From positions 63,502,716 to 63,566,715 of the forward strand of contig NC_081831.1 in NCBI RefSeq assembly GCF_030867095.1: DNA of 64,000 nucleotides. The letters are read 5' to 3'. A model generated the notes under the pieces. It did no database searches, was not told the DNA's origin, and saw only the letters and a program-made list of their open reading frames with translations. Each line of letters begins with the position of its first letter. The stretch's first letter is position 1. The stretch is from Alligator mississippiensis. Lineage: Eukaryota > Chordata > Crocodylia > Alligatoridae. A program made the position numbers and the translations under genes. Of this stretch, positions 11,941 through 25,299 are shown piece by piece.

Positions 11941-14510
11941 CTGGTGAGCACATAGTAGATGTGTTAGACTAACTGGTGTATGAAAAGTCCTGTTTCTTGC
12001 AGCCTCTTTCTCAGATGACTAACATACAGATTATCCTCGACTCCTGCTAATCTCAAAGGAGGTCAGGGGTACCCAGCACCCTGTGGAACAGTTATGCTAT
12101 ATCCCTGTATATATGTATACACACACAATTAATATATATTATTGTATTATGAAAAGTATATACAATATTATCATATATTATATTACATATGCATATAGAC
12201 AAGCAATTTCCACAATGGCTCTAAACTATATGCCAGTGAAGGTACTCCAAGGGTAGATTCCAAATGCTAGGAACTCAGCATAGCCCCTACTGGTTCAAAG
12301 ATACTCACTCATAGATTTTCTGATATAATGCTGCTTTTGGACCATGAAACTCCTACTTTGAATCTCATTTGGAATAACATATAGGAGCGTAGGATGGATG
12401 TGTAATGTCCTGGATGGATTCTTTACTTCATGTATGGTCAGCAATCTGCAGAAGCTATTACTGAGACTGGCCAGCATACAGGGAACTGTAAATGCATTTT
12501 AACAACAGATTTTCAAACAAATGCAGCTCAATCACATCTGCAAACTGTATATGTCTGCACATATGATGTATACTAATAGTTGCACATATAAAAGAATATG
12601 TTTCTGAGTAAGAAGAGTAACTGTATATACAGTGGCCAGACTAACTCTGGTACAAAGTGATGTATGTGCAGATTTATTCAGGCACAGTTCAGGCACCTGC
12701 ATTTTCAAGAATTGGCCATTATTATATAAGCAATATTTCTTTTTTATATAAATAAGAGAAAAGCATCTATGTTCAGCAGCTTTTTTTTTAAGGATCCAAG
12801 ATTTTTAATATCCAGCAGGTAAAAATTCACATTACAGAGTTGTAAGACAAAGTACCACAGCAAGTGCTTATCAGATGCAGTATATTATGCTACTCCAATG
12901 TGATCAACTGTACATTTAAAAGATGTGACCTTATGGAAAAGCCCTACAGAATCTAAAATGGACACTAACCTATATACTTTTTTAAAGTGGCCTGTAAAAT
13001 GTAAAATAGCCTGTAGATCCTGGGTGAGTTTTAAGCTGTCTTCTCACCCATGTGCCAAGCTGCACTATCGACTCCTAGGTTGCAGCAGAACATCCTGGCA
13101 AATGAGGCAGTAACACAAATATCCAGGCAGAACGGGCACACTTGTAATGTCCAATTGAAAACAAAAATCAAAGAAAGAAACTGGAACTCGTTAGCATTGT
13201 AATGCATCTGGGGTTAGATTTAGTGTCATTCAAAGACCACAGGCAGCAGACGAATGAAGAAAAATGGAGCCAATTTGTGGCTCAGTATTTATTAGCATTT
13301 AGATAATATGCCCCATCCATCATACACAGGCATGTTTCAAAAGTACCAGTGCTCCTGCGTTCTGAGTGCTCAGAACCCTTGTAAATCGTCTTCCTCTGAT
13401 CTTGCTGAGAATAAAAACACATTCATCTGGATGAAGCCTCTAGGGTAAGATTTTTTTTCCCCTTCTGATGGAAATAAAGACAGATGATCCCAAGGAATCA
13501 TAAAAGTAAGAGGTGACAGATTAAGACAAAAAGGTATCCACTTCTTTGCATTAACATGTATATGTAACTTAAAACTGCAGGCACAGTCATGAGACAGTGG
13601 GATTTAAAAAAAATCACTAGTTACACACCACTGAGATCAATGTTGATGCATTTAAAAGGTTCATTAGCTGCATGTTATTTTGAAGAGGGGAAGGAAGGGT
13701 TGCCTGACATATGGGAAGGTGCTTCAGGCACTATATTCTTTCAGGAGCTTGACTCTAGCAGCACCTTACCCATTGGGAGAGTGAGCATGCCATGCAACAC
13801 ATTGTTTAAGTGCACAAGCTGAAGGCATTACAACATTAAAACAATCACTGTGTGCATGGAAGAAAGCTGTGGCCCACAGCAGAAATGACAGATGTGGAAC
13901 CATGGAGAAAACTCATCTCAGTAAAGGTCTGTCAGTCTGTTTTATGAGGACTTCCTACCACAACACTATGTTCAAAGGCCAACAAGCCCTCTGCCTAGGA
14001 GCATCAGGCTTCCAGAAATCTCAGTAGCTTCTGACTTCAGTATAGCACTCGTGGTCAGTAGGACTTAATCACATGTTTAAAAGTTAAATGCTGGCTGAAG
14101 TGCTTTGCTTAATCATTGCTTAGGAGAGATAAAACAAGAACTGGATGAGATTTTTTTAAATAAAAAGACTATTTTGGAAAATGCAAATTCATCCAAACAA
14201 ACTTCTTTATGGAAAGAGCTGGTTTCAATAAATTTTCTGTTTTGGAAGTTTTGGGGCTAAATGACCATTTTAGGTTTTTTGAAAAAGAAAAGTATCATTA
14301 GTTGCCTCAAAATTACTATTCATTTGGAAATTTAAATTAATTTACTGGAAATTTAAAGAAATAGAATAATAAGGTTGAAATCAAAATTAAAAATGTCGAT
14401 TGCCCTAAACTGAATTCTTCCCTTCCCAGATTCTTGCTTTGCAAACATTTTTGAGATTTTGATTTTTCAAACCAATTTGGGATGGGAAAATTTATGCGAG
14501 AAAATCATTT
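11941..14510. other. Unassigned AT-rich stretch
   Basis: No gene or named repeat recognised. 12105-12200 is an AT/TA-rich low-complexity tract (tatacacacacaattaatat and similar). Confidence 0.4.
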
Positions 14511-14514
14511 TCTT

Positions 14515-15130
14515 ACCACCAGGAGCAGATCTAGACGGGGTGCAGTGCTGCAGTCACCCCCCCCCCTTTTTGAGACCCCCAAATCAGGTAAGAATTGCCC
14601 CGCTTTCTTCCCCTCCATGCTCAGCAGCAAATCCCCTCTTATTATGTTCCTCCCCTGCCTGCCACTAGTTGTCCCCACAGTCCCCAGCTGCCTTAGTGGT
14701 GGGGGCAAGCTCCAGAGCCACTCTTGCCCTGCCCCAGACAGATTGCATAGGGAGCCAAGTTCAGCTGGGGATAGCACTGGTGGCTGCAGCAAGCAGATTT
14801 TTGCTCCTGGTCCAGTCTCACAAGGTGTTCCTTGTCAGCCCAGCAGCAGGCTCATGGAGGAGGAACCCACACGCTGCTGCTGCTGTTCCCAGCTGAACCA
14901 GCTCCCCATGCAGCTTGGCTGGAGTAGGGCAGGAGCACCCCTGAAGTTCCCCCTGCCCCATAGGCAGCAAGAGATAATGGCAAGAGCAGGCAGGGGAGAA
15001 GAGGAATGGAAAGGGAGTGGAGATACCGCTGACCATGGAGTGGAAGGGATGGGATGCTAAGAGCAGGGGGGAAGATTCTTACCTGATCGAGGGACTTGAA
15101 AAAGTCCCTGGGCTGTTGCTCCGGCAGCAC
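14515..15130. mobile_element. GC-rich foldback element
   Basis: The left segment aatcaggtaagaattgcccc near 14581 reappears inverted at 15060-15090 (complement gatcaggtaagaatcttccc). Flanking bases (gtgctgc, gacttttt-like) also match in inverted order. Frames across it on both strands are by-products of the palindrome. Boundaries are uncertain; the edge gagcagatctagacgggg resembles a recurrent reptile MITE edge. Confidence 0.4.
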
Positions 15131-15240
15131 TCTACCCACCTTGGTGGTGGGGATGCAGCCACCCTTCCAGTGCCAGTTGTTGCTCCCATACCTGTCTTTA
15201 CAAATCCTGTATTCACCCATATGCCCAGCTCTTGTTAATA

Positions 15241-18200
15241 GGTTTCAGCTCTGATTCTGAAGTCTCAATAGCAGCTCAGGCTATAGATTTGTCTGGCAGC
15301 TGTTTGCTAAAAAACCTCTTTCCATAATCAACAATGATTATGGTAGCATTAGTGTTCTTAATTTATTAACATAACAAAGACAGAGTTAATATTCCTACCA
15401 CAGGCATAGACTAGTTCAAGCTATATATTTATTTAATTGCATAATCTTTGACACTGGAGTCAGCTCAGATGATCTATTTCTGAGCAAAATAGCAATTCTA
15501 ATGTTGTTACTAGCAGATACAAATACCCAGGAACACTCTGACAGAAGAATTAACTCATAAAACAAATTTGACAAGTAGATGAGCCACAAACCCTCCTGTG
15601 GCCCAGGATTGCAATGAAGAAAGAGGCCTCAGTAAATAGGGTCTTTCTAATTCAGGAACAATGACGCACAATTAATATCAGTGTCTTATACCCATAGATC
15701 ATGAAAACAATTACTGATATGCTGAACTCACAGCTTGTATGTTTACTGAGCCTCTCTTGCTAAAACATACCAACATTAGACAGAGGAATAAGGTAGGTTT
15801 ATATTAAACCGTAATTAATTATTATTTTAACTATTTCTTTAAAGCCCGATACTGTTGCTATCACGTGCTACTGAGAAACTAGCTTATTTAAAAAACACCA
15901 GTAGAGCAAGAATGCGAGTCAGTGCTGTACTGCAATAAAATAATAGCTTCACACACAGATATTCCATCCAGTGCTGAAGAGCCATGTGACAAGGCTTCAG
16001 TAAGGGGAGCCCAAGGGCTAAGGCACGTGTCTGAGAACCCTACTTGCCACCTCCTAGGCCCAAATTCCCAAACTCCTTCAATAATCCTGGAGGCAGCAAG
16101 AATTAACCCCACAAAAAATATTGCACTCAGCTATAAGACAACTGCTTTGTTAGATATGTTTGCCCACACATGGACATTCAGGAGCTACTATGGAGTCACA
16201 CATTCCCCCAGTCTCCAGCAAGAACAAAAGAACATGGACAGCAAGTCTCTAAGGACCTGATATGCAGAGGAACCCGCTTTATAACCCAATCTTTCCCTCT
16301 CCTCCACCCCACAAACCCTTGTTTCTTAGTCCTAAATAGAATACCTTCAATACCTGGTGCTGCTCCCTGGTGCTTGGGTACCCACAAGTTCAGAGGTTGA
16401 ACTCCATCTCTACTGCACTGGTTAACAAGCACCAGCACAGTCATTAAACTGGTCAGAGAGGCTGGGCTGCCCCTGGAAAAAACAGCTACAGCCCCAGGGT
16501 TTGGGTTCTAGCTGCATTTCCTCCAGTAGCCACAACACCACCTGCGTCATCCTCAGTGTCTGTAGTTCCATCCCCATGCCAGCTGTTTGGCCCAAAGTGG
16601 ATCAGGTGCCTGCAACCATTTATTGTCCCTCTCTATGCAGGCTCTATGGAGCAATATTCTTCCCTTCCCACTGAGGAGGCAGGCTGGCAGTGGGGAGTCA
16701 GGGCTGGGTAAGACAGTGGCTTGGACTGCTTCTTTTTTCTGCCTGCCCTTTGATCAGTCAGGCTTCACAGAGGCAGTTCTGGCCCTTTTGCATTGCTGCT
16801 GATCTACCTCTAGAGTGGAAGGTGTCACCTGTTTAAAATGTATACAACAGTTTGAAAGAGCAAGTGAAAGAAGACTAGTGTCCAGAAATGAGGCCTCGAG
16901 GAAGGCTTGGGCGTAATTGCTCACATTGGACTATAGCCAGGGCTCTGGGCTGACAAAAGTATTCTCACAAAACATGCCATGAGAGCTTCAATAAACACAA
17001 GGGGTCAGGATCTTGGTTAGATGCCTCACTTGAATCACAGCACCTTTTTCAGTACTGTACAGTGTCTCCTACTGGCCAGTTATGGCACAGAACCCAGTTT
17101 GCTACTAAATGAATCACCAGTACTTTTTGCAAGTAGTACAGACTTCTGCAGTTCCTTCATTTTTCTTGGTCTTCTGGAATCACATCCCAACTGGACCTGT
17201 TCCTTCTGGGCATTTGGAAATATGTTGGGCTGACACCTTTGCGACAGTGTGGCTGCAGGACACAACACTAATTTACTATCTCTTAGGATATATCCCTCAA
17301 ATGCTCTGAAACGTTGAAAGATAAGCTGGTAACTATAAGATCCTTTTGCTAGGAGCCCAAACCCTGGCAGAAAAACGAGGCTTTATCAGGAGATAAACAA
17401 TACACGTGTGTATTAGGACACAGCCTGGGCTGCTGTACCTGATGGTAGCCTGTGAAACCAAAGTAAAGCAAATACATAATAAATAGTGCAAAGAAGTTTC
17501 TTTGTACCTAGCTCACAAGCAGATATTGATGCAGTCACAAAAAATGTACATGTAATACATGTGTAATACAGCAAATCTTTCAGCTCAGTCAAATGCAAAC
17601 GCAAGTAGACCTGGCAACACATACCCAGGCTTACATGTTATTAAACACCAAGAGATACAAGAAGTCCTGTGAATTAGGGAGCAAATGCAAGCACATAAAG
17701 ATACAGCTACATGCACAAGTACATGTCTCATGTATGAGTGTATCCCTCCTTCTGGCCCCTTCATACCTGTATGTTGCTGGAAACCAGATTACAAATTGGC
17801 AGATGGCACTTCAGGTAATGGGCTGAGAGCAATTCAGGGATGCCGAACAAACTAATGTTTTTATTTTTTTAGACACCACAAATCCTCAGTTCATACCAAA
17901 GAAGTGGATTAAACAGCTGAACCAAACAAATGACAATTTGTGAGAGGCCTGAGGCTAGCAGCAAGCCCATCGCGAAGGACAGACTATATTGGATGGGTTT
18001 TGCAGGCGTGACAGATGAGTACTTCTTCCTGTTCTAAATACTGCTGCCTGCTCAATAAATTAGTAATGTCATTGGTAACAGCAGCAGCAGCAGCAGCAGG
18101 GCTTCGTGTATGCAATGTGGGGACTGGCAGAGTCTGGTAAGAATGTTTGTAGCGGCTGGTTTGAGAGCAGAGTGGGAGAAGAAACCATTACTGCTGACTC

Positions 18201-19870
18201 CATTGTTTCATCTGTTTCCCTGATCTTATGTCTATCCTTGCCTCTGCTGTTGCTCTTTCAGAATGTCTCTCTCCATTGCTACCGCTCATGGATCTGCCTT
18301 TGGCTTCCACTGGCATTTCTGCCCCTGTGCTGCACAGTCTTTGCTGCTTCTTCTGTGGTTGCACAATCACCCCACCTGTCTCTGCTGCTTCACACGCAGC
18401 TACACACTCAGTTTCAAGTCAGTGGCACTTTGCTGACCGAGGACAGCTTCACACATGCATGTACATAAATCTGTAAAGAAGCATGATGCATTTTTCTGTA
18501 TCGTCAGGTGAATGTTACATGCAATGACCAGTGCTAAGTGACTGAAAATTCAAATGCCTTAGACTCGTTTATTTTCTTGACTAGTCTGAAATGCAGTTGA
18601 AAGATCTTTCAGGACCTGCTCTTTATCTAATGGCTCCCCCATCTGTACTTTCACTGGGCAGCTGAGTCACATCTACAGGTGGTCCACTAGCCTTTCTGTC
18701 TCTGATTCAGGACCTGGGTTGAAACAAGCTTTGCCTCTTTTCTTTCTTTTGTGGCTCATGGGTGTGGCTTTGTGCCATTCCTTTGAGAAAAGACACAAGA
18801 TGCTGTGCATGAAAGGCACCATATTAATGTGATTTATATTTTCATGCAGGAATGCCATATAAAGGGTCACAGTTTATCTGAGATGCACTGAAATGTACTT
18901 GAATATACCTGATAGGCATCTTGTTTATGTGATTGTCTGGGACGCTTCTATGTGCCTGCTGCAATGATAAGCAAGTGCCCAATTCAGGATATATCGTCTT
19001 CCTGTTTCTATTCAACTGTAACTGCAGGGAAAGGTTTGTGGCTCTTTGTGAATTGCTATATTTTTATTAATACACAAATGAAAGTGACTGCCTGAAACGA
19101 TACTGAGAAGAAAGGAGTGTGACGGGGTCCCTGAGGGAATGCAAGAGACATTTCAAGGTCTTCTCAAGATGAATAATATTTTAAGGAATTTAGGTGCCCA
19201 CCTTCCTGCTAGTGCTCTGAGATTGGCAAGAGGCTGCAGTAACATGTGTCTTTACAACAAGGGAATAGAAGTGATGTTTTGTATAAATTACTGATGGCTC
19301 ATCCCATGGATGTAGCTTTTAGCAGACTCACTGTGTTTATTCTCCCTCCCACCCCTGTCTCTAGTCTTTTTTGCCCTCTCTATTTCTGTCCCTCTTTCCC
19401 TCCTCCACACTAATCTCCCCTCACACGCAGCTTATACTGCATGTAAACAAAGACCTCCCTTGGAGAACCCCATCTTCCTCCTGAATCACCGCCCCAGGGA
19501 ATGAACACACAAGGTGCCAAACACTCTCAGTGCCTACATGTTTTACAAGGCAGTTATAACCAAGACCCAGGAACTTCTTAAGCTGCTAAACTGCAGCAGG
19601 TGCAATCATTTGGGCATGGTTTGTAGAGCTGTTCTTTTAGCTACACTCCCCAAACAGCAGTGCACATAAGCACATGCTTATCTTTAAATCCCACAGAAAT
19701 GAACCGTGACTGGTCACATGCAAAAAGTTACCCACCTGCTTAAGTGCTTTCCTTGATGAGAGCCTCACTGAATTCGGGGGATGTGTTTTCATATTCACTG
19801 AAAGGCATTCAACATAGGGATATTTATGCTCAGTGAGGCTTGTCTTCTTTTTAAAATCACTTTGAAAAAA
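15241..19870. other. Unassigned stretch
   Basis: No gene, LINE or clear transposon recognised. Contains a CAG microsatellite at 18078-18099. 18740-18850 (cctttgagaaaagacac, atgaaaggcaccat) may be a MIR-like tail. Confidence 0.35.
18078..18099. repeat. (CAG)n microsatellite
   Basis: About seven perfect CAG units in non-coding context. Confidence 0.85.
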
Positions 19871-19871
19871 T

Positions 19872-20768
19872 CACTTCATAGACGACACCAAACTGTTGGG
19901 CAAAGTAAACACACTGGAGGGCAGGGAATGGATTCAGGCGGATTTGGACAGGTTGGAAAAGCGGGCAGAACAGAATAGGATGCAGTTTAACAAAGATAAG
20001 TGCGAAGTGCTGCACCTAGGGAGAAAGAATCATGACCACACATACAAATTGGGAGATGATTTCCTAAGCAGCACAGAAGCAGAAAGGGATCTCGGAGTCA
20101 TAGTCAATGCCAAGATGAACATGAGCCATCAATGTGATGAAGTGATCATTAAAGCTAGCTGCACTCTATCATGCATTAGCAGGTGCATCACGAACAGGTC
20201 TAGGGAGGTGATACTTCCTCTCTATGCGGCGTTTGTAAAGCTGCAGCTGGAGTGCTGCATTCAGTTTTGGGAGCCATACTTCAAGGAGGTGGATCACCTT
20301 GAGAGGGTCCAGAGGAGGGCTACTCAGATGGTTAAGGGCCTGGAGGTAAGGTCCTAGGAGGAGAGATTGAGGGACCTGGATCTCTTCAGCCTCTGCAAGA
20401 GAAGGCTGAGAGAGGATCTAGTGGTCCTCTACAAATTAGTCAGAGAGGAAACAGCAAGGAAGAGGAGACGCTCTGTTTACCAGGGCACCCCTTGGAGTTA
20501 CTAGAAACAACAGCCACAAACTGACAGAAAGCAGATTTAGATTAGACATCAGGAACAACTTCTTTACGGTAAGGGTTACCAGAATCTGAAACAGGCTTCC
20601 AAGGGAGGTGGTGCTCTCCCCTACCTTAGAGGTGTTTAAGAGGAGACTGGGCAAGCACCTGGCTGGGGTCATCTGACCCCAATGCTCTTCCCTGCCCAGG
20701 GTAGGGGGTCAGACTCAATGATCTACTAAGGTCCCTTCCAACCCTAAACATCTATGAAATTTATGAAA
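19872..20768 (+). mobile_element. CR1 LINE, 3' part of reverse-transcriptase ORF and tail
   Basis: 19896-20357 is open and encodes CR1 ORF2 C-terminal sequence (DKCEVLHLGRKN, ERDLGVIVNAKM, SREVILPLYAAFVK, HLERVQRRATQMVKG). It is preceded by the palm-motif variant FIDDTKLLG read from 19872. The 3' end reads gtcagactcaatgatctac, cccttccaaccctaaa and a tctatgaaa repeat, the usual CR1 tail. 5' truncated; the best preserved CR1 here. Confidence 0.88.
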
Positions 20769-20769
20769 T

Positions 20770-22100
20770 CAGGCCATGATACTGTGGTATTCAGTCATGT
20801 AAGAATAACACAGTGGCTCTCTACAGAAGAGGGATGCTCATGTCAACATCTGCTCATCTCCTGAGTTTCCTCTCTGACCTCTTTGCTTTCCTACTAGGAG
20901 ACTATTCCAGTGGCTCCTTTCCATCCCTCTCACTTTTTTAAAATTGCCACTTTGCAGGTGATTACTTGTGCCCAGGGGGATCTGGTGGAACCTACATATA
21001 ATTTCAAATACCTGCTTGAGAGTCATGTCATCCCCTCTGAGATCCTTTCCCCAGCATCGGTTTTGCTTTTTATAATACATAGTTCTGAGGAAAGTAGGGA
21101 GCCCCTGGCAATACTGATTGAGACTCATGATGGGATGGCAAGGTCTTGAGAAACCCCTTTGCCCTCAATAATCAGAGCCTTTGACATGAACCCATGTGCA
21201 CTTCTACATACAAGTGAACATAGTAAGATCCATCCAGTCTCCTACTGCATTCCAGCCCCTAGCAGTTGCCTAATAACTGAAGATGACAGCCTAGGTTTTG
21301 ATCCCTTCCAAGCTAAATGAGGATCTATACCGTGCTCACAGCATAAAGGGCAAGCCATAACTGCCTTTCTTTTAAGGATGGGAAGAGAGGATAAATGGGC
21401 AGTGAGAAGGCAGAGTGAGGAGCAGGTGGAGGAAGACTGATCCCGCAGTGGAGAAAAGGTGGGGTGCTATGTTTTGCTTGAAAAAGAACTGCATGTATCA
21501 AAGCCAGCGTTGGGGCCTGGCTAAAAGGCATCCCCACAACACCCTCCCCAGCTGGAAACAGAGAATTCTCTCCCTTCTTTTCCCCAAACACATGTGCACT
21601 CCTGGATAAGGGCATTAAAATGATTCAACATGACAATGTTTCCAACCGCTTCTGGATCCTAAAGTTCCTGAAGCTGCTCAGCTCCAGCCTGACCCCCTGA
21701 AACATTTCATTCTGCAAAACAATGACTGGGAAGCCATTGTGTGTGCACAGAAGTGGTCTTTGCAGGAGAAGACAGGGGTAGGGTGGGAAGGGGAGGGGGG
21801 GAGGGGAGGCGGGGAGAGACAGGAAAATGAACTGCTCCAGGATGTGTGACCTTAAGGATCCTACTAAATAAGATATTAAGGGAAAGAGGTCCAGAAAGAC
21901 TTTACAATGCATATTCTAACACAATGTTTACTAGCATTAGGCTGGTTAGTTTGCTGTTTCAGGCCACACAGATTACAGATTCTACCCCTTGATTGTACTT
22001 GTACCACGAATGACCACAAATGACTGCCCTTCATGAAATCAAACAAACGTACTATTTGTCATGTCACCTGACTGTGCTGGGCAGATGAGTAATAGTGAGC
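20770..22100. other. Unassigned stretch with a G-rich purine tract
   Basis: 21770-21830 is a strand-asymmetric purine tract (gggaaggggaggggggg). On its minus-strand side an open frame follows, but it was not accepted as an exon. Nothing else recognised. Confidence 0.3.
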
Positions 22101-22108
22101 CCTGTTAC

Positions 22109-22561
22109 TAGGGACCTCCTTAAATCGCAGTTTCACTATTTTTTTGGAAGTCGCGAAAAAGGGCAATCTCTGTGAAAAACAGCATTGGCCGCAATTTCTG
22201 AGGAAATCAACCAAAAAAACCCATAATAAAAATAAAATGTTGGCTCCCCAGTGGGAGGCAGCAGTTCTTGCTGCCAGGCAGCCCAGCCTTGCAGCCCATC
22301 TGGGAGGAGAAGGCACCAGCTGACGAAGCAGCACGAAGGGCAGCAGCCAAAATGGCGACTGCCCCATTATGCCTTTCTACCAATCACCACCAAGGGGCAG
22401 GGCCCCATGAAGTGCAGCCAGCCATCAAGATGGCAGCCACCCTCTTGTCCCTCCTCTCCCCGGGGCCTTTACGCCAATCAGTGCTGAGGAGCAAGGCCTC
22501 TTTGTGCTGTGACAAAGCTATGACAATTGCTTTCTCTTGCCACAAGTTAGGTAGGTCCCTA
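22109..22561. mobile_element. hAT-type MITE with intact target duplication
   Basis: Terminal inverted repeats tagggacctcctta and complement tagggacctaccta. Flanked by CCTGTTAC (22101-22108) and CCTATTAC (22562-22569), an 8-base duplication with one change, as made by hAT transposases. 453 bases, no transposase. Confidence 0.75.
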
Positions 22562-23861
22562 CCTATTACCTTTTGTGGATGAATAATGAGATCCTACCCT
22601 AATGTTTCATAAAAGTTCACTGGCTTTTGAGAACCAAACATGTCGGGGAGGACGAGAGGCTGCAGCCAGGATTCTGGATGAGGAATAGGAGACAAATGCG
22701 AGATATTATTTTGAACTTAAATTCTCTCCCGGAGTTGCAGCTGCATCTCTGGCAGACTGACAGTGAAGAGAGACACTAGCAATGTGTGCAAACGTTTCAA
22801 CAGCTGAATATGTTGCCTCGCACCCAGCCTGATGGAGCCAGGTAAGGTGTTATTTCTGTTCTCAGAAATAGGAGGAAAGGCAAAATGTGAAAGTATTCAG
22901 CACCAGGTCCAGGACAATCAGGATTATTCAGAACGTCTCATACTTCTGACTCTTTCTGCTTTAATTAAGGGCTAGACTGGGTCATCCTTACACTAACACC
23001 ACTTTGAGGTCAAAAAGGGAACCTGTTTTATTTTTTTCTCCAGCAGAAGTTTATACAGAGCTACATGAAGTGAGTGGGGCTCCTCACAGAGTAAGAGACA
23101 CTCAGCCTGAGGGAGGGAGGCAAAGTATGGCCCTAGTAGGCCTAGGCATCTAATTGTGCTCCTATTCCACTCCAAATCTCTGAAACACTGTCACACAACA
23201 GGCGGGTGGATCCTTCCCCTTCTCATTGCTTTCTTTTTTAACTTAATCTAATGCTCAGTCTTAAATCCTCAGTTGAAAAATTTTATGAATTAATTGATTT
23301 TCAGGGACTCAACCAGGTTATGATCACACTTCAGTGCCTGAATCCAATTAAGTGCCTAATCCAAGGAACAGGAACTGGTTCCTCCTTTTTTATCAGGACA
23401 GCACCAGCAGTTCAGGGGGCACAAATTTTCTTTTCATTTTTTTAACTTGCTTTCAGGAAAAATTGCTTCTGAAGATCTTCATAGATATAACTGATAGATA
23501 TTTGGGGAATATCTGGGGGTGGGTAAAGGAAGGGCTGGGGGTTGGCAGGGAGGGGCTGCCCTAACAGATTTAGTGTGAAACACTCTTTTAAGATCAGAAT
23601 GGGAAGCTGTTTTCTCCCAGAATTTTGTACCATCTGAGCATGGAGCTCTAATAAACCAGAGTGAGAAATGTGCAGCATCTCAGGGATCCTTTCCCAGAGC
23701 TGCCCTGCTCCTCTTCCTTACGTGCACTCAGTCACACAACTGAGATCTCTGTTGGCTTAGAAATGGCACTTAAAGGTTTGTTTTTCTGGGAACTGGCTTA
23801 TAGGTATAGATATATACACTAGAAGGGTTCAAGATGGGCAGCTGGGGTTAATTCATAGCTC

Positions 23862-24312
23862 CATAGACTGTAAGGCCAGAAGGGACCTCAGAAGATCATC
23901 GGGTCCAGCCCCCTGCATTACGTAGGAAAGATAACTGGGGGTCAGGTGACCCCAGCGAGGTGACCGTCCAGTCTCCTCCTGAAGATTTCCAGGGTAGGTA
24001 ATTGCACCACCTCTGGGGGGAGCTTATTCCACAGACTGGACACTAACTGTAAGTAATTTTTCCTACTGCTGAGTCAGTAATGGTCTTTCAAGAGTTTGTG
24101 GCCATTACTTCTGGTTTTCCCCAAGGGTGCCCTGGTGAACAGTTGTTCGCTGAGCCCTTGATGTACTCCCCTGATGTAGCAGTAAGCTGCTACCAAGCTC
24201 CCTCTCAGGCTTCTGTTTTTTAGGCTGAAGAGTCCCAGGTCCCTCAGCCTTTCCTCGTATGGCTTGCCGTGCAAGACTCTGATCATACGGGTGGCTCTTC
24301 TCTGGACTCCAC
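23862..24312 (-). mobile_element. CR1 LINE 3' fragment
   Basis: Plus-strand text gtaaggccagaagggacctc, gaagatcatcgggtccagcc, gctgaagagtcccaggtccc and ggctcttctctggactcc is the complement of a CR1 3' end. Reads continuously on the minus strand; truncated next to the LTR that follows. Confidence 0.85.
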
Positions 24313-24329
24313 AACCTTATTTGGATTTC

Positions 24330-25140
24330 TAAAGAGCCTGAGTCTCACACACAAAGTTTCTCATAGCCCTGAAAGCACACAGGCCATCTAACACAACAAG
24401 GCCAGCAGATGAACACAGCCTGAGAATTGAGGGGGCATATACCATATTGTCTAATATAACAAGGCCAACAAGCCTGGGAACCAAGGAAGTATATGCCATA
24501 CTGCCCATAACACAAGATAAGTGGCACCAGCTAACAAGGCCTCAGAGCAGGGGGGGGCTGAGTCCTGGTTTTGGGGGAACAGACCAAATTAGGAGAAGGC
24601 CCAGAAGGCTATGCGGACGTGTGACCACAAAGAGACAACCAACCAGAGATAGCTGTGGATGAAGAGTCATCGGGAGTCATCAAGAGGGAAGGAGAATACA
24701 AAAGAGGGACTTGAGATCAACAAAAGGGTTCCCCCCATCCCTCCCCATCCTTCTCCCTGTGAGGGGACCCCGTCTCTGTCCCCCCGGGAAGGGTCCCCAA
24801 GGCTGCCATGGACAAAGGGTACACCAGCAGCCTGTCTCATACACCCTACTGGGAGGGTGTGGGCCTCATCATCCCACCTCCAGACTGCTGACATCTGACA
24901 CCTAAGAGACAGCCTCAAAGTGAAGACTGCATCCTGGCCAGATGTACTTTGATTCTGATGACAGCCCTAGGATTTGGTAGATCTATAGACTTACTTGATT
25001 GTTTGTATTGCTGCTTTTGTGTTATCACTGTGCATCAATAAATTTGCCTATTATTGAATGGAAAGCCCCCCCACCCCTCCCCAAAGCAAGGCATCTGGAT
25101 CCTAAATCCAGAGCCAACAATTGGGGCCCAACATGGGGCT
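24330..25140 (+). mobile_element. Fossil retroviral LTR plus primer-binding site
   Basis: A long terminal repeat-like unit ends in ca at 25119, has an AATAAA at 25037-25042, and is followed after two bases by a primer-binding-site-like TGGGGCCCAACATGGGGC (25122-25139), which resembles the site used with a lysine tRNA. The promoter-side region carries imperfect tandem repeats of about 60 bases (24385-24505). Left edge uncertain. Old and incomplete: only a short leader follows and no gag, pol or env is visible. Confidence 0.5.
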
Positions 25141-25299
25141 CTCGGGACTCTGACTCAGGAACTGGAACCAAGTCCAGCACCAGCAATTGCTAACTGGAAC
25201 CCTGGAATGGGAACTTGAGGGCAGTGGCCTGACCGATCAGGGAATTTGTTGATCCAGGGAATTTCTGATCAGGGAATTTGTTGACCCTTTCAAGAAGCA

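Noticed and set aside
21625-21835. Minus-strand open frame after a very strong pyrimidine tract, with a phase that could follow exon 50558-50670
   Set aside because: The tract is low-complexity DNA, the exon at 47263-47365 fits the same phase much closer, and no further partner was found.
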